6,928 nt of DNA from an uncultured Porphyromonadaceae bacterium (GCA_947174225.1 CAMWIF010000139.1:1-6928), one strand, 5' to 3'; counted from the first letter of the stretch, positions 1 to 6,928 are shown. Notes: a model not told the origin generated them from the letters alone. Numbers and translations are program-made.

Positions 1-50
1 TGGTTATGCCGAGCCGTTTCTGTGTTATATTTTTAGATGAAGATTAAACG
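1..50. other. Short flank downstream of the GH29 gene
   Basis: These 50 bases after the fucosidase stop have no strong hairpin and no ATG on the minus strand, so if another gene of the locus follows, it starts outside the window. A short plus-strand frame closes at 47, but there is too little sequence to claim the end of a convergent gene. Confidence 0.4.
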
Positions 51-1697
51 TCATTTGCGGATACGAAGCACGGGTGCGACCGATTTCGGCGCATCAGCCG
101 GCAGTGTTACTTTCAGTCCCTCTGCATCACGGGTAAACTTCACTTTGCCATAACCAAGTAGTTCTACACTCCCTATCTTCTTTTTATGATAGTCAGATCC
201 TTCGGCAAGCGACTTTACTGTCACTCTGCCATCTTCAGGCCAGGCGAGGGAGATGGCATAGAGATGCTTCGGAGTCTGTGTGAAGCGGATTTCCTCAGAG
301 GTGGCTTTGGTATAGGCTCCCTCATTGAATCCCTGCGCGTTCAGTTTTATGTCAGAGTCGGCTATTGGACCTTCACCGAATATATGCCAGGGACGTGTGG
401 AGTAGATTGCCTCACTGTTTACAGCCATCCAGTCGCCTATACCATTGATGATCTCCTCTTCCTTCTCATCGAATGTGCCGTCGGCACGGAGTGGAATGCT
501 TAGGAGAAGATTACCATTCTTGCTCACTACGTCGGCAAGCATTTTCACGACCTGATCTGCCGACTTATACCAATTGTTCTTATAAATGTCATCGTTATAA
601 TGCCAGCCGCCGATGCAGGTGCAGGTCTGCCAAGGTCTATCTGCGATTTGGTTTGGCGCACCGCGTTCAACGTCCCACACAAGAGCCTCCTTCTGCTGAT
701 CATCGAGAATCTTACCGAACATCACAGCCGAGAAATCCTTCTTGCCGTTGGTGGCAAGATTATGGTTATAGAAATGGGTCGCAATCTTCAATCCGGCATC
801 GCTTATAGGGTAGAAGGGTACGCCCGTAACATCGAAATAAAGAAGGTCGGGATTGTAGCGGTTGATTACGTCGAGTGTACGGTCATAGAAATTGGAGCAA
901 TATTCCACGGTCGGAATAGCTACACCGTTGCCCCATGCCCATTGACTGTGAATCATACCGTCTGCCCACGTGCCGTAACTGTCGGGGTGGTCTTGTGCAT
1001 ATAGTTTTTGTGGGTCGAGTCCTTCCCACCATTTCCCTTTCCCTTCCTCCTTCGTGATACGTCCGTCGTAAGGCACTCCGGCTTTGTCCCCCTTACGGTC
1101 ATAACGGCGCGAAGGCTCATACCAGCTCCAAGCGTGGTCGGCATGAAGGCTCACTCCAAAAGGCATATCGTGTTTTTTGCAGGCTTCAGCCCAACCGGCA
1201 AGAATATCCTTGTGCGGACCGATATTCTTAGAGTTCCATTCTTGATATTGGCTATCCCAAAGGTCATAGTTGTCGTGATGGTTACCGAGAGCGAAGAAAT
1301 ATCTCGCACCGATTTTCTTGTAAAGCCCGACAAGATAATCGGGATCCCAGTTTTCAGCTTTAAATAGCGGCAGCACATCTTTAAAGCCGAATTCAGAGGG
1401 ATGGCCGTAATTCTTGACGTGATGCTTATATTCGTTAGAATCCTCTATGTAGAGTGAACGAGCCATCCAGTCGCCGCTGCCTTCCACACATTGCGGTCCC
1501 CAATGTGCCCAGATTCCGAATTTAGCGTCGCGGAACCAGTCAGGCACTTCATACTGCGCGAGCGATTCCCAGGTGGGAGCATATTTGCCTGTCATCATCG
1601 GTTCGTTATGCTCTGTCACCATCACCTGATAGTCTTGAGCTATAGCCGGTGACAATGAAGCAAGAGCCATGATTGATAAGATACATTTGAGATTCAT
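51..1697 (-). CDS. GH29-family alpha-L-fucosidase-like glycoside hydrolase, secreted
   Basis: A 548-residue protein. Residues 1-20 form a signal peptide (hydrophobic stretch, then SPAIA before Q21). There is no lipobox Cys near the cleavage site, so a soluble periplasmic enzyme is likely. GH29 signatures appear in order: KFGIWAHWG (59-67), an ALGNHHD-type motif ending at D142 followed by LWDS (146-149), KWWEGLDP (222-229), LLYFDVTG (285-292), VWDVERG (340-346), a WQTCTCIGGWHY segment (356-367) and VSKNGNLLLSIP (391-402). By family knowledge, GH29 enzymes are retaining exo-alpha-L-fucosidases with a (beta/alpha)8 barrel and an Asp nucleophile; D289 is the expected nucleophile. The acid/base residue varies in the family and I cannot assign it. 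Residues about 440-548 look like the usual C-terminal beta-sandwich. The gene sits 231 bases downstream of the susD-like gene in the same direction, after a hairpin and a promoter candidate. The start at 1697 is supported by the signal peptide that follows directly. Fucose specificity is inferred from the family; this divergent subgroup could act on a related sugar. Confidence 0.92.
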   Translation of the reverse strand: MNLKCILSIMALASLSPAIAQDYQVMVTEHNEPMMTGKYAPTWESLAQYEVPDWFRDAKFGIWAHWGPQCVEGSGDWMARSLYIEDSNEYKHHVKNYGHPSEFGFKDVLPLFKAENWDPDYLVGLYKKIGARYFFALGNHHDNYDLWDSQYQEWNSKNIGPHKDILAGWAEACKKHDMPFGVSLHADHAWSWYEPSRRYDRKGDKAGVPYDGRITKEEGKGKWWEGLDPQKLYAQDHPDSYGTWADGMIHSQWAWGNGVAIPTVEYCSNFYDRTLDVINRYNPDLLYFDVTGVPFYPISDAGLKIATHFYNHNLATNGKKDFSAVMFGKILDDQQKEALVWDVERGAPNQIADRPWQTCTCIGGWHYNDDIYKNNWYKSADQVVKMLADVVSKNGNLLLSIPLRADGTFDEKEEEIINGIGDWMAVNSEAIYSTRPWHIFGEGPIADSDIKLNAQGFNEGAYTKATSEEIRFTQTPKHLYAISLAWPEDGRVTVKSLAEGSDYHKKKIGSVELLGYGKVKFTRDAEGLKVTLPADAPKSVAPVLRIRK

Positions 1698-1739
1698 ATC
1701 AGAAAAGGTTAGTTATTACAGCTCGGTTGTCTTTAAGTG

Positions 1740-1770
1740 CAAATTTAAGCATAAAATCCTTCTCTCCAAT
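1740..1770 (-). promoter_or_regulatory. Candidate promoter for the GH29 gene
   Basis: On the minus strand, TAAATTTG (1747 to 1740) matches the Bacteroidota -7 consensus TAnnTTTG exactly. ATTG (1770 to 1767) matches three of four bases of the -33 TTTG box at a 19-base spacing, within the usual range. Transcription would start near 1733 and give a leader of roughly 36 bases. The site lies downstream of the long hairpin, so the fucosidase gene could be expressed independently of susCD. The region is AT-rich, so a chance match is possible. Confidence 0.45.
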
Positions 1771-1820
1771 ATCATTTTATGGATAAAAAGTAGGACTTTA
1801 TAATTAATGTATGTATTTTG

Positions 1821-1859
1821 GATAACCCTGTCCATGAATTATGCATAGACAGGGCTATC
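1821..1859 (-). terminator. Long hairpin after the susD-like gene (terminator-like or processing/attenuation element)
   Basis: On the minus-strand RNA, 1859-1844 pairs with 1836-1821 to give a continuous 16-bp stem with a 7-base loop (1837-1843). The core CCCTGTC/GACAGGG is GC-rich. Two pairs (1825/1855 and 1833/1847) are G-U wobbles in minus-strand RNA but A-C mismatches in plus-strand RNA, which fits a structure made by transcription in the direction of the genes. The hairpin begins about 70 bases after the susD-like stop. No U-tract follows it (the next bases are CAAAATACAT), so it is not a textbook intrinsic terminator. It may instead stabilise the 3' end of the susCD message or reduce read-through into the fucosidase gene. 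Confidence 0.6.
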
Positions 1860-1928
1860 TCGGCTTACATAAACAATCCTAATTAACTTAACAACCTATA
1901 TCTACTTATTTTTGGCGGTCGACTATGC

Positions 1929-3584
1929 TTAATTATAGCCTTCGTTCTGTTTTAAGTTTTTATTAATGTTACGGTCATCCTGAGGAATTGGCCAGTAACG
2001 GTTATGATCAGCCCATTTACGGTCTTCAAACATATAATAATTGTCTTTATCGACAGGAGATGTACCTTTATAATTACGGGCATTTGGATCATCACTTAGT
2101 TTCACGCCTGTGAAGTAACGATTGAGTTCTTCTTTTGCAGTGCCCCAACGTAATATGTCAAAGTAGTGCAATCCCTCGAAGGCGAGTTCGATACGACGTT
2201 CAGCACGCACAGCTTTACGAATTGCTGCTTGAGAATTAAGTTCTGCCGTAGTATAACCGGGTATGGACACACGGTTACGAATGTCGTTGATTGTAAGGTC
2301 AAGGATGTCATTGGTCACGCTTTGACCGGCTTCGTTGACTGCTTCAAGATAGGATAGAAGAACTTCAGCATAGCGCATAAGAGGAGTTGGAGTGTAGCAT
2401 GACCACATAGCCTCGGTGATGCTTGGGTCAAGACCTTTCTTGGGACAATAGCCATTGAACAGAGTGAATTTATTATAGCGGTCGGCTGAAGATGCGTCGC
2501 CATAACAATCGTATATTACCCCGTTGAATTCTGTGCCGGGCCAGGAACCTAACGGCGGTAAGAACACCGACGCATACAAGCGTTGGTCGCGGTTCTTATA
2601 GGGATCGTTCTCATCATAAAGCGGAGATTCGTCAATAGGTTTGCCATCCGAGCAGAAATATGACTTAATGTGTTCGTTATAGACTGCAAACTGATGCCAT
2701 CCTCCAAGACATTCCGGTGTGAGGTAGATATTACGGCTGCTGGTAAACTGGTCTTTGATGCCCATTATCACATAAATCATTTCCGGACTATATTCACCAC
2801 CTACTTGGAAGAGTTTCTCATAACTGTCATTACCGTTACGACGGTCGAGCTGATACTCGCCACTGTCAATAATAGGTTTGAGAGCATTGGCAGCCTCGTT
2901 CCATTTTTCACGGGCAAGATATATACGGCTCAATATTACTCGAGCGGCAGCTGAAGTCATACGTCCATATTCATCTCCAGAGCGGGTCATTGGAAGGTTT
3001 GGAATTGCCTCCAAAAGATCACTTTCCACTTGATCGTAGATCTCAGCTTGTGGAGTCTGGGCGATTGAGTTCGCTTCCTCTACATTCAGAGGCTGCAACG
3101 GCATAGGAGCATCTTTGAAGTAGAAGGCGAGTTGATAGAGGAAGAAGGCTCGGAGAGTTTTCACTTCAGCAATCATCTCTGCCCTGCGTTTCTCATCCAT
3201 AGGACAATTGACAATATTCTGTAAGAACGTATTATGGCGTGCGATATGGGTATAGGCATTTCCCCAATACCATTTTATGTTACCATTAGTTGCAAGGGTA
3301 TTGACACTTGCCATATTGGTGGTGAAGCTCTCTTTTTCACTACCCATTCCGGCAGCGAGGTCAAGGTATATGAGACCTTGGGGAGTGTCGAAGGCGTCAT
3401 GGCTCCATCCTGTCTCGGCGCGATAGCAGCCTACGAGAGCAAGCATCGCATCGCTTTCGCCTGTCCAGAAACTTGCATCCGATATTGATGCGTGAGGAGC
3501 TGTTTCAAGGTAATCTGAGCAGCTTGTAGCAGATATGGCCACTGTGGCTGCAAGAAGAAATGATTTAATATATTTGAGTTTCAT
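1929..3584 (-). CDS. susD-like: SusD/RagB-like surface glycan-binding lipoprotein
   Basis: A 551-residue outer-membrane lipoprotein that, by family knowledge, caps the SusC barrel and captures glycans at the cell surface. Residues 1-21 are a lipoprotein signal (KLKYIKSFLL, then SATS before C22). C22 is followed by SDYLE, whose acidic residues fit the surface-export signal of Bacteroidota lipoproteins. Family motifs include FWTGESDAMLALVGCYR (39-55), the helical segment LRAFFLYQLAFYFKDAPM (144-161), MRYAEVLLSYLEAVNEAG (403-420), ERRIELAFEGLHYFDILRW (462-480), and the characteristic C-terminus with YWPIP (530-534) and LKQNEGY (544-550). These correspond to an N-terminal SusD-like region with TPR helices and a C-terminal SusD/RagB region. 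The length is normal and the frame is intact. The start lies 7 bases after the stop of the susC-like gene, so the two are almost certainly co-transcribed. The ligand cannot be read from the sequence; the neighbouring GH29 gene suggests a fucose-containing glycan. Confidence 0.95.
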   Translation of the reverse strand: MKLKYIKSFLLAATVAISATSCSDYLETAPHASISDASFWTGESDAMLALVGCYRAETGWSHDAFDTPQGLIYLDLAAGMGSEKESFTTNMASVNTLATNGNIKWYWGNAYTHIARHNTFLQNIVNCPMDEKRRAEMIAEVKTLRAFFLYQLAFYFKDAPMPLQPLNVEEANSIAQTPQAEIYDQVESDLLEAIPNLPMTRSGDEYGRMTSAAARVILSRIYLAREKWNEAANALKPIIDSGEYQLDRRNGNDSYEKLFQVGGEYSPEMIYVIMGIKDQFTSSRNIYLTPECLGGWHQFAVYNEHIKSYFCSDGKPIDESPLYDENDPYKNRDQRLYASVFLPPLGSWPGTEFNGVIYDCYGDASSADRYNKFTLFNGYCPKKGLDPSITEAMWSCYTPTPLMRYAEVLLSYLEAVNEAGQSVTNDILDLTINDIRNRVSIPGYTTAELNSQAAIRKAVRAERRIELAFEGLHYFDILRWGTAKEELNRYFTGVKLSDDPNARNYKGTSPVDKDNYYMFEDRKWADHNRYWPIPQDDRNINKNLKQNEGYN

Positions 3585-3591
3585 GATGTTT

Positions 3592-6500
3592 TCAGAAATT
3601 AATGTTTAGACCGAATGAATAGGTGGAAGCAATGGGATAATAGTTCGGAGAGTCGCCGGTGCCGATCTCATTCTCCGGATCCCAGCCCTTATAGAACTTA
3701 TTCCATGTGTGGAGATTCTCACCACTTACATAGATACGGATCATATCAATGCGAATCTTACGTGTCAGGTCTCTTGGAAGGGTATAGCCCAACTGAATGT
3801 TCTTAAGGCGTAAGAAGCTGGCATCACGTGTCCAATAGTCAGAAGTCTGGAAGTTTGAGTTGTTCATATTGGCAGTTTCGAGACGAGGATAAGCTGCCCA
3901 TTTGTTCGGATTGGCTGTGGTCCAGCAGCCGTCGGCTTGCCAACGCTGTATCTGACCACCGTTGTAGAAGGCATATGCCATATAAGAACCGATAAGTCTT
4001 TGATGTCCTCCTACTCCTTGAAGCATACCTGAGAAATCGAAGCCTTTATACTGGGCTGTGATTGTCATACCATAATAGTACTTAGGAGTGGTTGAACCGA
4101 GTACTTCACGGTCATGGTCGGCATCCACATTTCCGTCCCCGTCCAAGTCACGGTAACGCACATAGCCGGGTTTGAGAGATGATTTAGCCATAATCTGATT
4201 TTCAGCAGCCTCAATCTCTGCCTGATCCACAAAGAGTCCGTTAGTACGATACCCATATATTATACCGAGAGGCTGACCCACGATTCTCCCTGAATTGATC
4301 TCTTCTGTAGCGCCGTTTGCAAGTTTTTCAACCGCATTCTTAACATAGGTGAAATTGGGAGAGATGGTGTAGTGGAAATCACGACCTATATTACCGTTCC
4401 ACGTCAGATTCAATTCAACACCTTTATTGGATACGGCACCGACGTTTGACTGTCCGACTCCATAACCCATAATGGTTGTGCGCTCCAGAGAGGCAAGAAT
4501 GTCGCTTGTATACTTATAGAAATAGTCAATAGTACCTGTGAGTCGCTGGTTGAAAAGAGAGAAATCAAGACCTACATCAGTCACACGAGTCTTTTCCCAA
4601 GTTATATTGGTGTTATTGAAAGTTGATATGGCGGCACCGGGTTGCAAAGAGGCGGTGTTACCTAAGGGATAAGTATATCCCAGATCATATACCTGCTGAT
4701 AAGGATAATTACCTATATTCTGATTACCGAGCATACCATATGACGCGCGAATTTTAAGATTTCCGACTACCTCGGCAATGGCGTGGTCTGTCCAGAAAGC
4801 CTCTTCGGATATACGCCAGCCGGCAGACACCGACGGAAAGCAACCCCAACGATGGGCACGGGCAAATCTTGAAGAACCATCATAGCGGATGTTAGCTTCA
4901 AGCAGATAGCGACTGTCATAAGCATAATTGACACGGCCGAACCAAGACATAAGTGAATAGTCATCAAGTGAGGAATCGTTCTTGGCAGTTGAGGCGTCGC
5001 CTGCACTCAGTTCATAGAGAGCATCGTTGGGGAAGGTGTTACGGCCTCCGTAGAGGGTACGGTTCTGTGTCTTTTCAGCTGAGAAGCCGGCAAGTATAGT
5101 AAACTCATTATTTCCGATGGTGCGATGATAGTTGGCTAATACCTCAAGGTCGGTATAGGTGTTGTTCCACATCCAAGCATCGAGATTGGCAGGTCCGATT
5201 TTCTTGCTTTCGCTGAATTCTGCGGTCGATTTATAAGTCTTGTCAGCTATAGTATAATATTGAGCAGCAAGCTTGCCTGTAAGTGACAGTCCTTTAAGAG
5301 GGGTATCCCATACAAGTTGGAGAGACGATGCTATATTACGATGTATCTGGTCTTGAAATGATTCTGTCTCAAGCCATCCCTCCGGACAATAATCATCCTG
5401 ATAGCCGAATGTGCCGTCGCTCTTCTTTCCGGGGATAACAGGAGTCTCACGCACTGCATAACCTATGATACTCTGGATGTCGCCGGAACCATAAGGGGCA
5501 CTGTAGTTGTTATTGTAGGCATTGGCTACGAATTGGAGTTTCAGACCCTGGTATAATTCTGCATCGAGAGATACGTTGGCTGTCAGACGTTCATTAGTGG
5601 TTTTTGCAGTCAAACCGTCTTGCTTTCGGTATCCGATCGAGACGTTGTAGCGTGTTTTGGCATTGCCGCCTGATACGCTGACAGAGTGCTGTTGTTGGAA
5701 TCCGCTGCCACTGTTAAGAAGCCATTTCAAGTGATTGGTATTAGGATAATTGTCAGGGTCGCTACCGTCACGGTATTTCGCAATCTGTTCATCAGAATAT
5801 GCTGCTGAGTTACCGATGTTCTCCATTGCCATATTATAGTAGGAGGCATATTCCCAAGAGGGGAGAAAATCGGGGAGATCGCTGGCGTGGCTCCAACCGA
5901 AATTGTTATGGTAAGTTACGCGGGTCCTCCCTTCGGCACCGCGCTTTGTCTCAATAAGAATCACACCGTTAGCGGCACGATTACCATAGATTGATGCCGA
6001 GGCGGCATCCTTAAGAAATGAGATACTTTTTATTGCTGTCGGGTCAACATCGTCCATTGATCCGGACACACCGTCGATCAATACAAGGGGGCTATTGCCG
6101 GCACTGGAGAATGTGCCGGTACCTCTGATTTTTACTGATGCTCCTGCTCCGGGGCGACCTGAGTTCTGGATTACACTGATACCTGGAGCAAGACCTGCTA
6201 TAGCAGTAGAGGTATTAGTGACAGGACGAGAAGCCAGTTCATCTGCATTGATGGTGGATACGGAACCGGTGAGATTGACTTTTTTTTGCGTGCCATAACC
6301 TACTACAACCACCTCATCAAGATTTGAGGTGCTTGATTCCAGTACAATTTTTAATTGCTCGGCAGGATTTGTGATTTTAATGTCACGTGGTGTGTAGCCG
6401 ATGTAAGTGATGGTAATTACATCACCGATTTTAACCGGAGTGATAGTGAAATTACCGTCGATGTCGGTCACTGCTGCCACTTTGGTACCCTTGACCGCAA

Positions 6501-6654
6501 CGGTAGCACCGATTAATGGCTCACCCGATGTGTCGGTTACTAAACCACTTACTGTGGCGAGGTTAGAATCCGCAAAGATGGGAAAGGCGAAGGTCAGAAA
6601 CAGAAGGGAGAGGATAACTCTGAACACTGTTTTTGACAGTTTTTCTGGTTTCAT
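3592..6654 (-). CDS. susC-like: SusC/RagA-like TonB-dependent outer-membrane transporter
   Basis: A 1020-residue TonB-dependent transporter that would import oligosaccharides delivered by its SusD partner, powered by TonB-ExbBD. I chose the ATG at 6654 rather than the longest frame starting at 6738, because MKPEKLSKTVFRVILSLLF begins a proper signal peptide (cleavage near IFA28-D29), whereas the 28 extra residues do not resemble a secretion signal. After the signal come a carboxypeptidase-D regulatory-like beta-sandwich (about 34-106), a TonB-box-like segment LDEVVVVGYG (112-121), and the plug domain with KIRGTGTF (175-182), VLIDGVSG (191-198) and LKDAASASIYGNRAANGVIL (214-233). The rest is a beta-barrel ending in YSFGLNINF, whose terminal Phe fits a BAM signal. 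Residues 836-844 (DLDGDGNVD) form the acidic, Ca-loop-like motif common near the C-terminal third of this family. There is no N-terminal STN domain, so nothing here points to ECF/anti-sigma signalling through the transporter. The frame is intact; the susD-like gene follows 7 bases later. Confidence 0.95.
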   Translation of the reverse strand: MKPEKLSKTVFRVILSLLFLTFAFPIFADSNLATVSGLVTDTSGEPLIGATVAVKGTKVAAVTDIDGNFTITPVKIGDVITITYIGYTPRDIKITNPAEQLKIVLESSTSNLDEVVVVGYGTQKKVNLTGSVSTINADELASRPVTNTSTAIAGLAPGISVIQNSGRPGAGASVKIRGTGTFSSAGNSPLVLIDGVSGSMDDVDPTAIKSISFLKDAASASIYGNRAANGVILIETKRGAEGRTRVTYHNNFGWSHASDLPDFLPSWEYASYYNMAMENIGNSAAYSDEQIAKYRDGSDPDNYPNTNHLKWLLNSGSGFQQQHSVSVSGGNAKTRYNVSIGYRKQDGLTAKTTNERLTANVSLDAELYQGLKLQFVANAYNNNYSAPYGSGDIQSIIGYAVRETPVIPGKKSDGTFGYQDDYCPEGWLETESFQDQIHRNIASSLQLVWDTPLKGLSLTGKLAAQYYTIADKTYKSTAEFSESKKIGPANLDAWMWNNTYTDLEVLANYHRTIGNNEFTILAGFSAEKTQNRTLYGGRNTFPNDALYELSAGDASTAKNDSSLDDYSLMSWFGRVNYAYDSRYLLEANIRYDGSSRFARAHRWGCFPSVSAGWRISEEAFWTDHAIAEVVGNLKIRASYGMLGNQNIGNYPYQQVYDLGYTYPLGNTASLQPGAAISTFNNTNITWEKTRVTDVGLDFSLFNQRLTGTIDYFYKYTSDILASLERTTIMGYGVGQSNVGAVSNKGVELNLTWNGNIGRDFHYTISPNFTYVKNAVEKLANGATEEINSGRIVGQPLGIIYGYRTNGLFVDQAEIEAAENQIMAKSSLKPGYVRYRDLDGDGNVDADHDREVLGSTTPKYYYGMTITAQYKGFDFSGMLQGVGGHQRLIGSYMAYAFYNGGQIQRWQADGCWTTANPNKWAAYPRLETANMNNSNFQTSDYWTRDASFLRLKNIQLGYTLPRDLTRKIRIDMIRIYVSGENLHTWNKFYKGWDPENEIGTGDSPNYYPIASTYSFGLNINF

Positions 6655-6671
6655 GATAAATGGGATTAAAA

Positions 6672-6740
6672 GATTGCTATCTATCTCGAATTGGATTCGA
6701 AAATAGATATAAAATAGGTTGTCAAAGAGTGTAAGCAATC
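6672..6740 (-). promoter_or_regulatory. Structured leader RNA before the susC-like start
   Basis: In the predicted susC leader, TATCTAT (6709 to 6703) pairs with ATAGATA (6684 to 6678), and TCGAA (6700 to 6696) pairs with TTCGA (6690 to 6686). The two stems are separated by a small TT/G internal loop and capped by TCCAA. Outside this, GATTGC (6740 to 6735) can pair with GCAATC (6677 to 6672), closing a larger structure. The base of the fold lies 17 bases before the ATG at 6654, where it could affect ribosome access. Pairing was found by eye, with no energy calculation, and the leader matches no riboswitch class that I recognise. Confidence 0.35.
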
Positions 6741-6756
6741 ATGATTTATTACGTTG

Positions 6757-6764
6757 CAAAGTTA
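6757..6764 (-). promoter_or_regulatory. Candidate -7 promoter box of the susCD operon
   Basis: TAACTTTG (6764 to 6757, minus strand) is an exact match to the Bacteroidota -7 consensus TAnnTTTG. With the next bases it shares TAAnTTTGCA with the candidate box before the GH29 gene. Transcription would start near 6750 and give a leader of about 95 bases. At 19-21 bases upstream there is no TTTG-like -33 box (the sequence there is CCTATCACAT), as expected for an activator-dependent PUL promoter. A second exact match, TAATTTTG, lies further upstream at 6820 to 6813, also without a -33 box, and cannot be excluded as an alternative. Confidence 0.45.
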
Positions 6765-6784
6765 AGGATAAAAATAGACGATGT

Positions 6785-6813
6785 GATAGGATTTTACTCA
6801 TATTGAATAGGAC
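6785..6813. promoter_or_regulatory. Tandem ATAGGA repeats upstream of the susCD promoter (possible activator site)
   Basis: On the plus strand, ATAGGA occurs at 6786-6791 and 6807-6812, exactly 21 bases apart, or about two helical turns. The proximal copy covers the place where a -33 box would lie relative to TAACTTTG at 6757-6764. A further copy in inverted orientation (ATAGGAC on the minus strand, 6888 to 6882) sits about 75 bases upstream of the distal one. Direct repeats on the same face of the helix are typical of response-regulator sites, but no regulator is encoded here to link them to. Confidence 0.3.
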
Positions 6814-6928
6814 AAAATTAACATTGTGAAAAATATAGTTGGCATTTTGTTTAAGCAATCTCCTTTTATGGGATTTAATGAGTCCTATATGCCATAAGGT
6901 TAATTTTTAATATTAGGTAAAGAAACCC

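Larger units (their letters stand above)
6655..6928. other. Non-coding region upstream of the susC-like gene
   Basis: This AT-rich stretch contains no convincing gene on either strand. Beyond the promoter, repeat and leader features listed separately, it holds three copies of GATTGCT: minus strand 6860 to 6854, minus strand 6740 to 6734, and plus strand 6672-6678. The right edge (6898-6928) shows no recognisable gene end or start, so the identity and direction of the upstream neighbour remain unknown. Confidence 0.6.

Noticed and set aside
600..1004. A 134-codon plus-strand open frame opposite the fucosidase gene
   Set aside because: It is antisense to a strongly supported GH29 gene, has no recognisable motif and looks like a by-product of that gene's codon use.
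1787..1799. A small AAAGT/ACTTT hairpin followed by a short T-run on the minus strand
   Set aside because: The stem is only five AT-rich pairs with a 3-base loop, too weak for an intrinsic terminator.
4121..4149. The acidic DLDGDGNVD loop in the susC-like protein as an unusual calcium site
   Set aside because: A similar acidic loop is common at this place in SusC-family proteins, so it supports the family call and is not a novelty.
6407..6706. A 99-codon plus-strand frame opposite the start of the susC-like gene
   Set aside because: It is antisense to the well-conserved signal peptide and carboxypeptidase-regulatory domain, and no independent coding evidence is seen.
6655..6738. The 28-residue N-terminal extension of the susC-like reading frame
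   Set aside because: The extension does not resemble a secretion signal and would bury the good signal peptide that begins at the ATG at 6654. The extension region also holds the leader hairpin.
6798..6845. A 15-codon minus-strand frame encoding a hydrophobic peptide (begins MPTIFFTML) upstream of the susC-like gene
   Set aside because: It lies upstream of the likely transcription start near 6750 and overlaps the candidate regulatory repeats. The nearest purine-rich AGGAG is 14 bases from its ATG, too far for a normal ribosome site.
6866..6897. A possible TTATGG/CCATAA hairpin near the right edge, as a terminator of an upstream gene
   Set aside because: It has only six pairs around a 20-base loop with no T-tract; a chance pairing is the simpler reading.

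Overview
The window looks like part of a polysaccharide utilization locus (PUL) from a Bacteroidota genome, most likely an intestinal Bacteroidales. The evidence is an adjacent SusC-like/SusD-like pair with all the usual signatures, Bacteroidales-type -7 promoter boxes (TAnnTTTG) in the gaps, little Shine-Dalgarno signal before the starts, and moderate-GC genes separated by AT-rich spacers. A Muribaculaceae-like or Bacteroides-like source is possible, but the sequence alone does not fix the genus.

All three genes lie on the minus strand, so the locus reads from right to left. Positions 6655-6928 are a non-coding leader/promoter region. It holds a TAACTTTG -7 box, a repeated ATAGGA motif upstream of it, and a foldable leader RNA. 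Next comes a SusC-like TonB-dependent outer-membrane transporter (3592-6654; the true start is probably 28 codons inside the longest reading frame). Seven bases later is the SusD-like surface glycan-binding lipoprotein (1929-3584). A 231-base gap (1698-1928) holds a long hairpin and a second good promoter candidate. It is followed by a secreted GH29-family alpha-L-fucosidase-like enzyme (51-1697). The last 50 bases (1-50) show no gene that I can support.

Taken together, SusD would capture a fucosylated (or related) oligosaccharide on the cell surface, SusC would import it through the outer membrane using TonB energy, and the GH29 enzyme, which has a signal peptide but no lipobox, would trim it in the periplasm. 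No regulator (HTCS, ECF sigma/anti-sigma, SusR), SusE/F-like lipoprotein or other glycoside hydrolase is in the window, so the rest of the locus presumably lies outside it, most likely to the left. The genes belong to well-known families. The less ordinary observations are the regulatory structures in the two non-coding stretches and some departures in the GH29 active-site motifs. I see no sign of a wholly new system.
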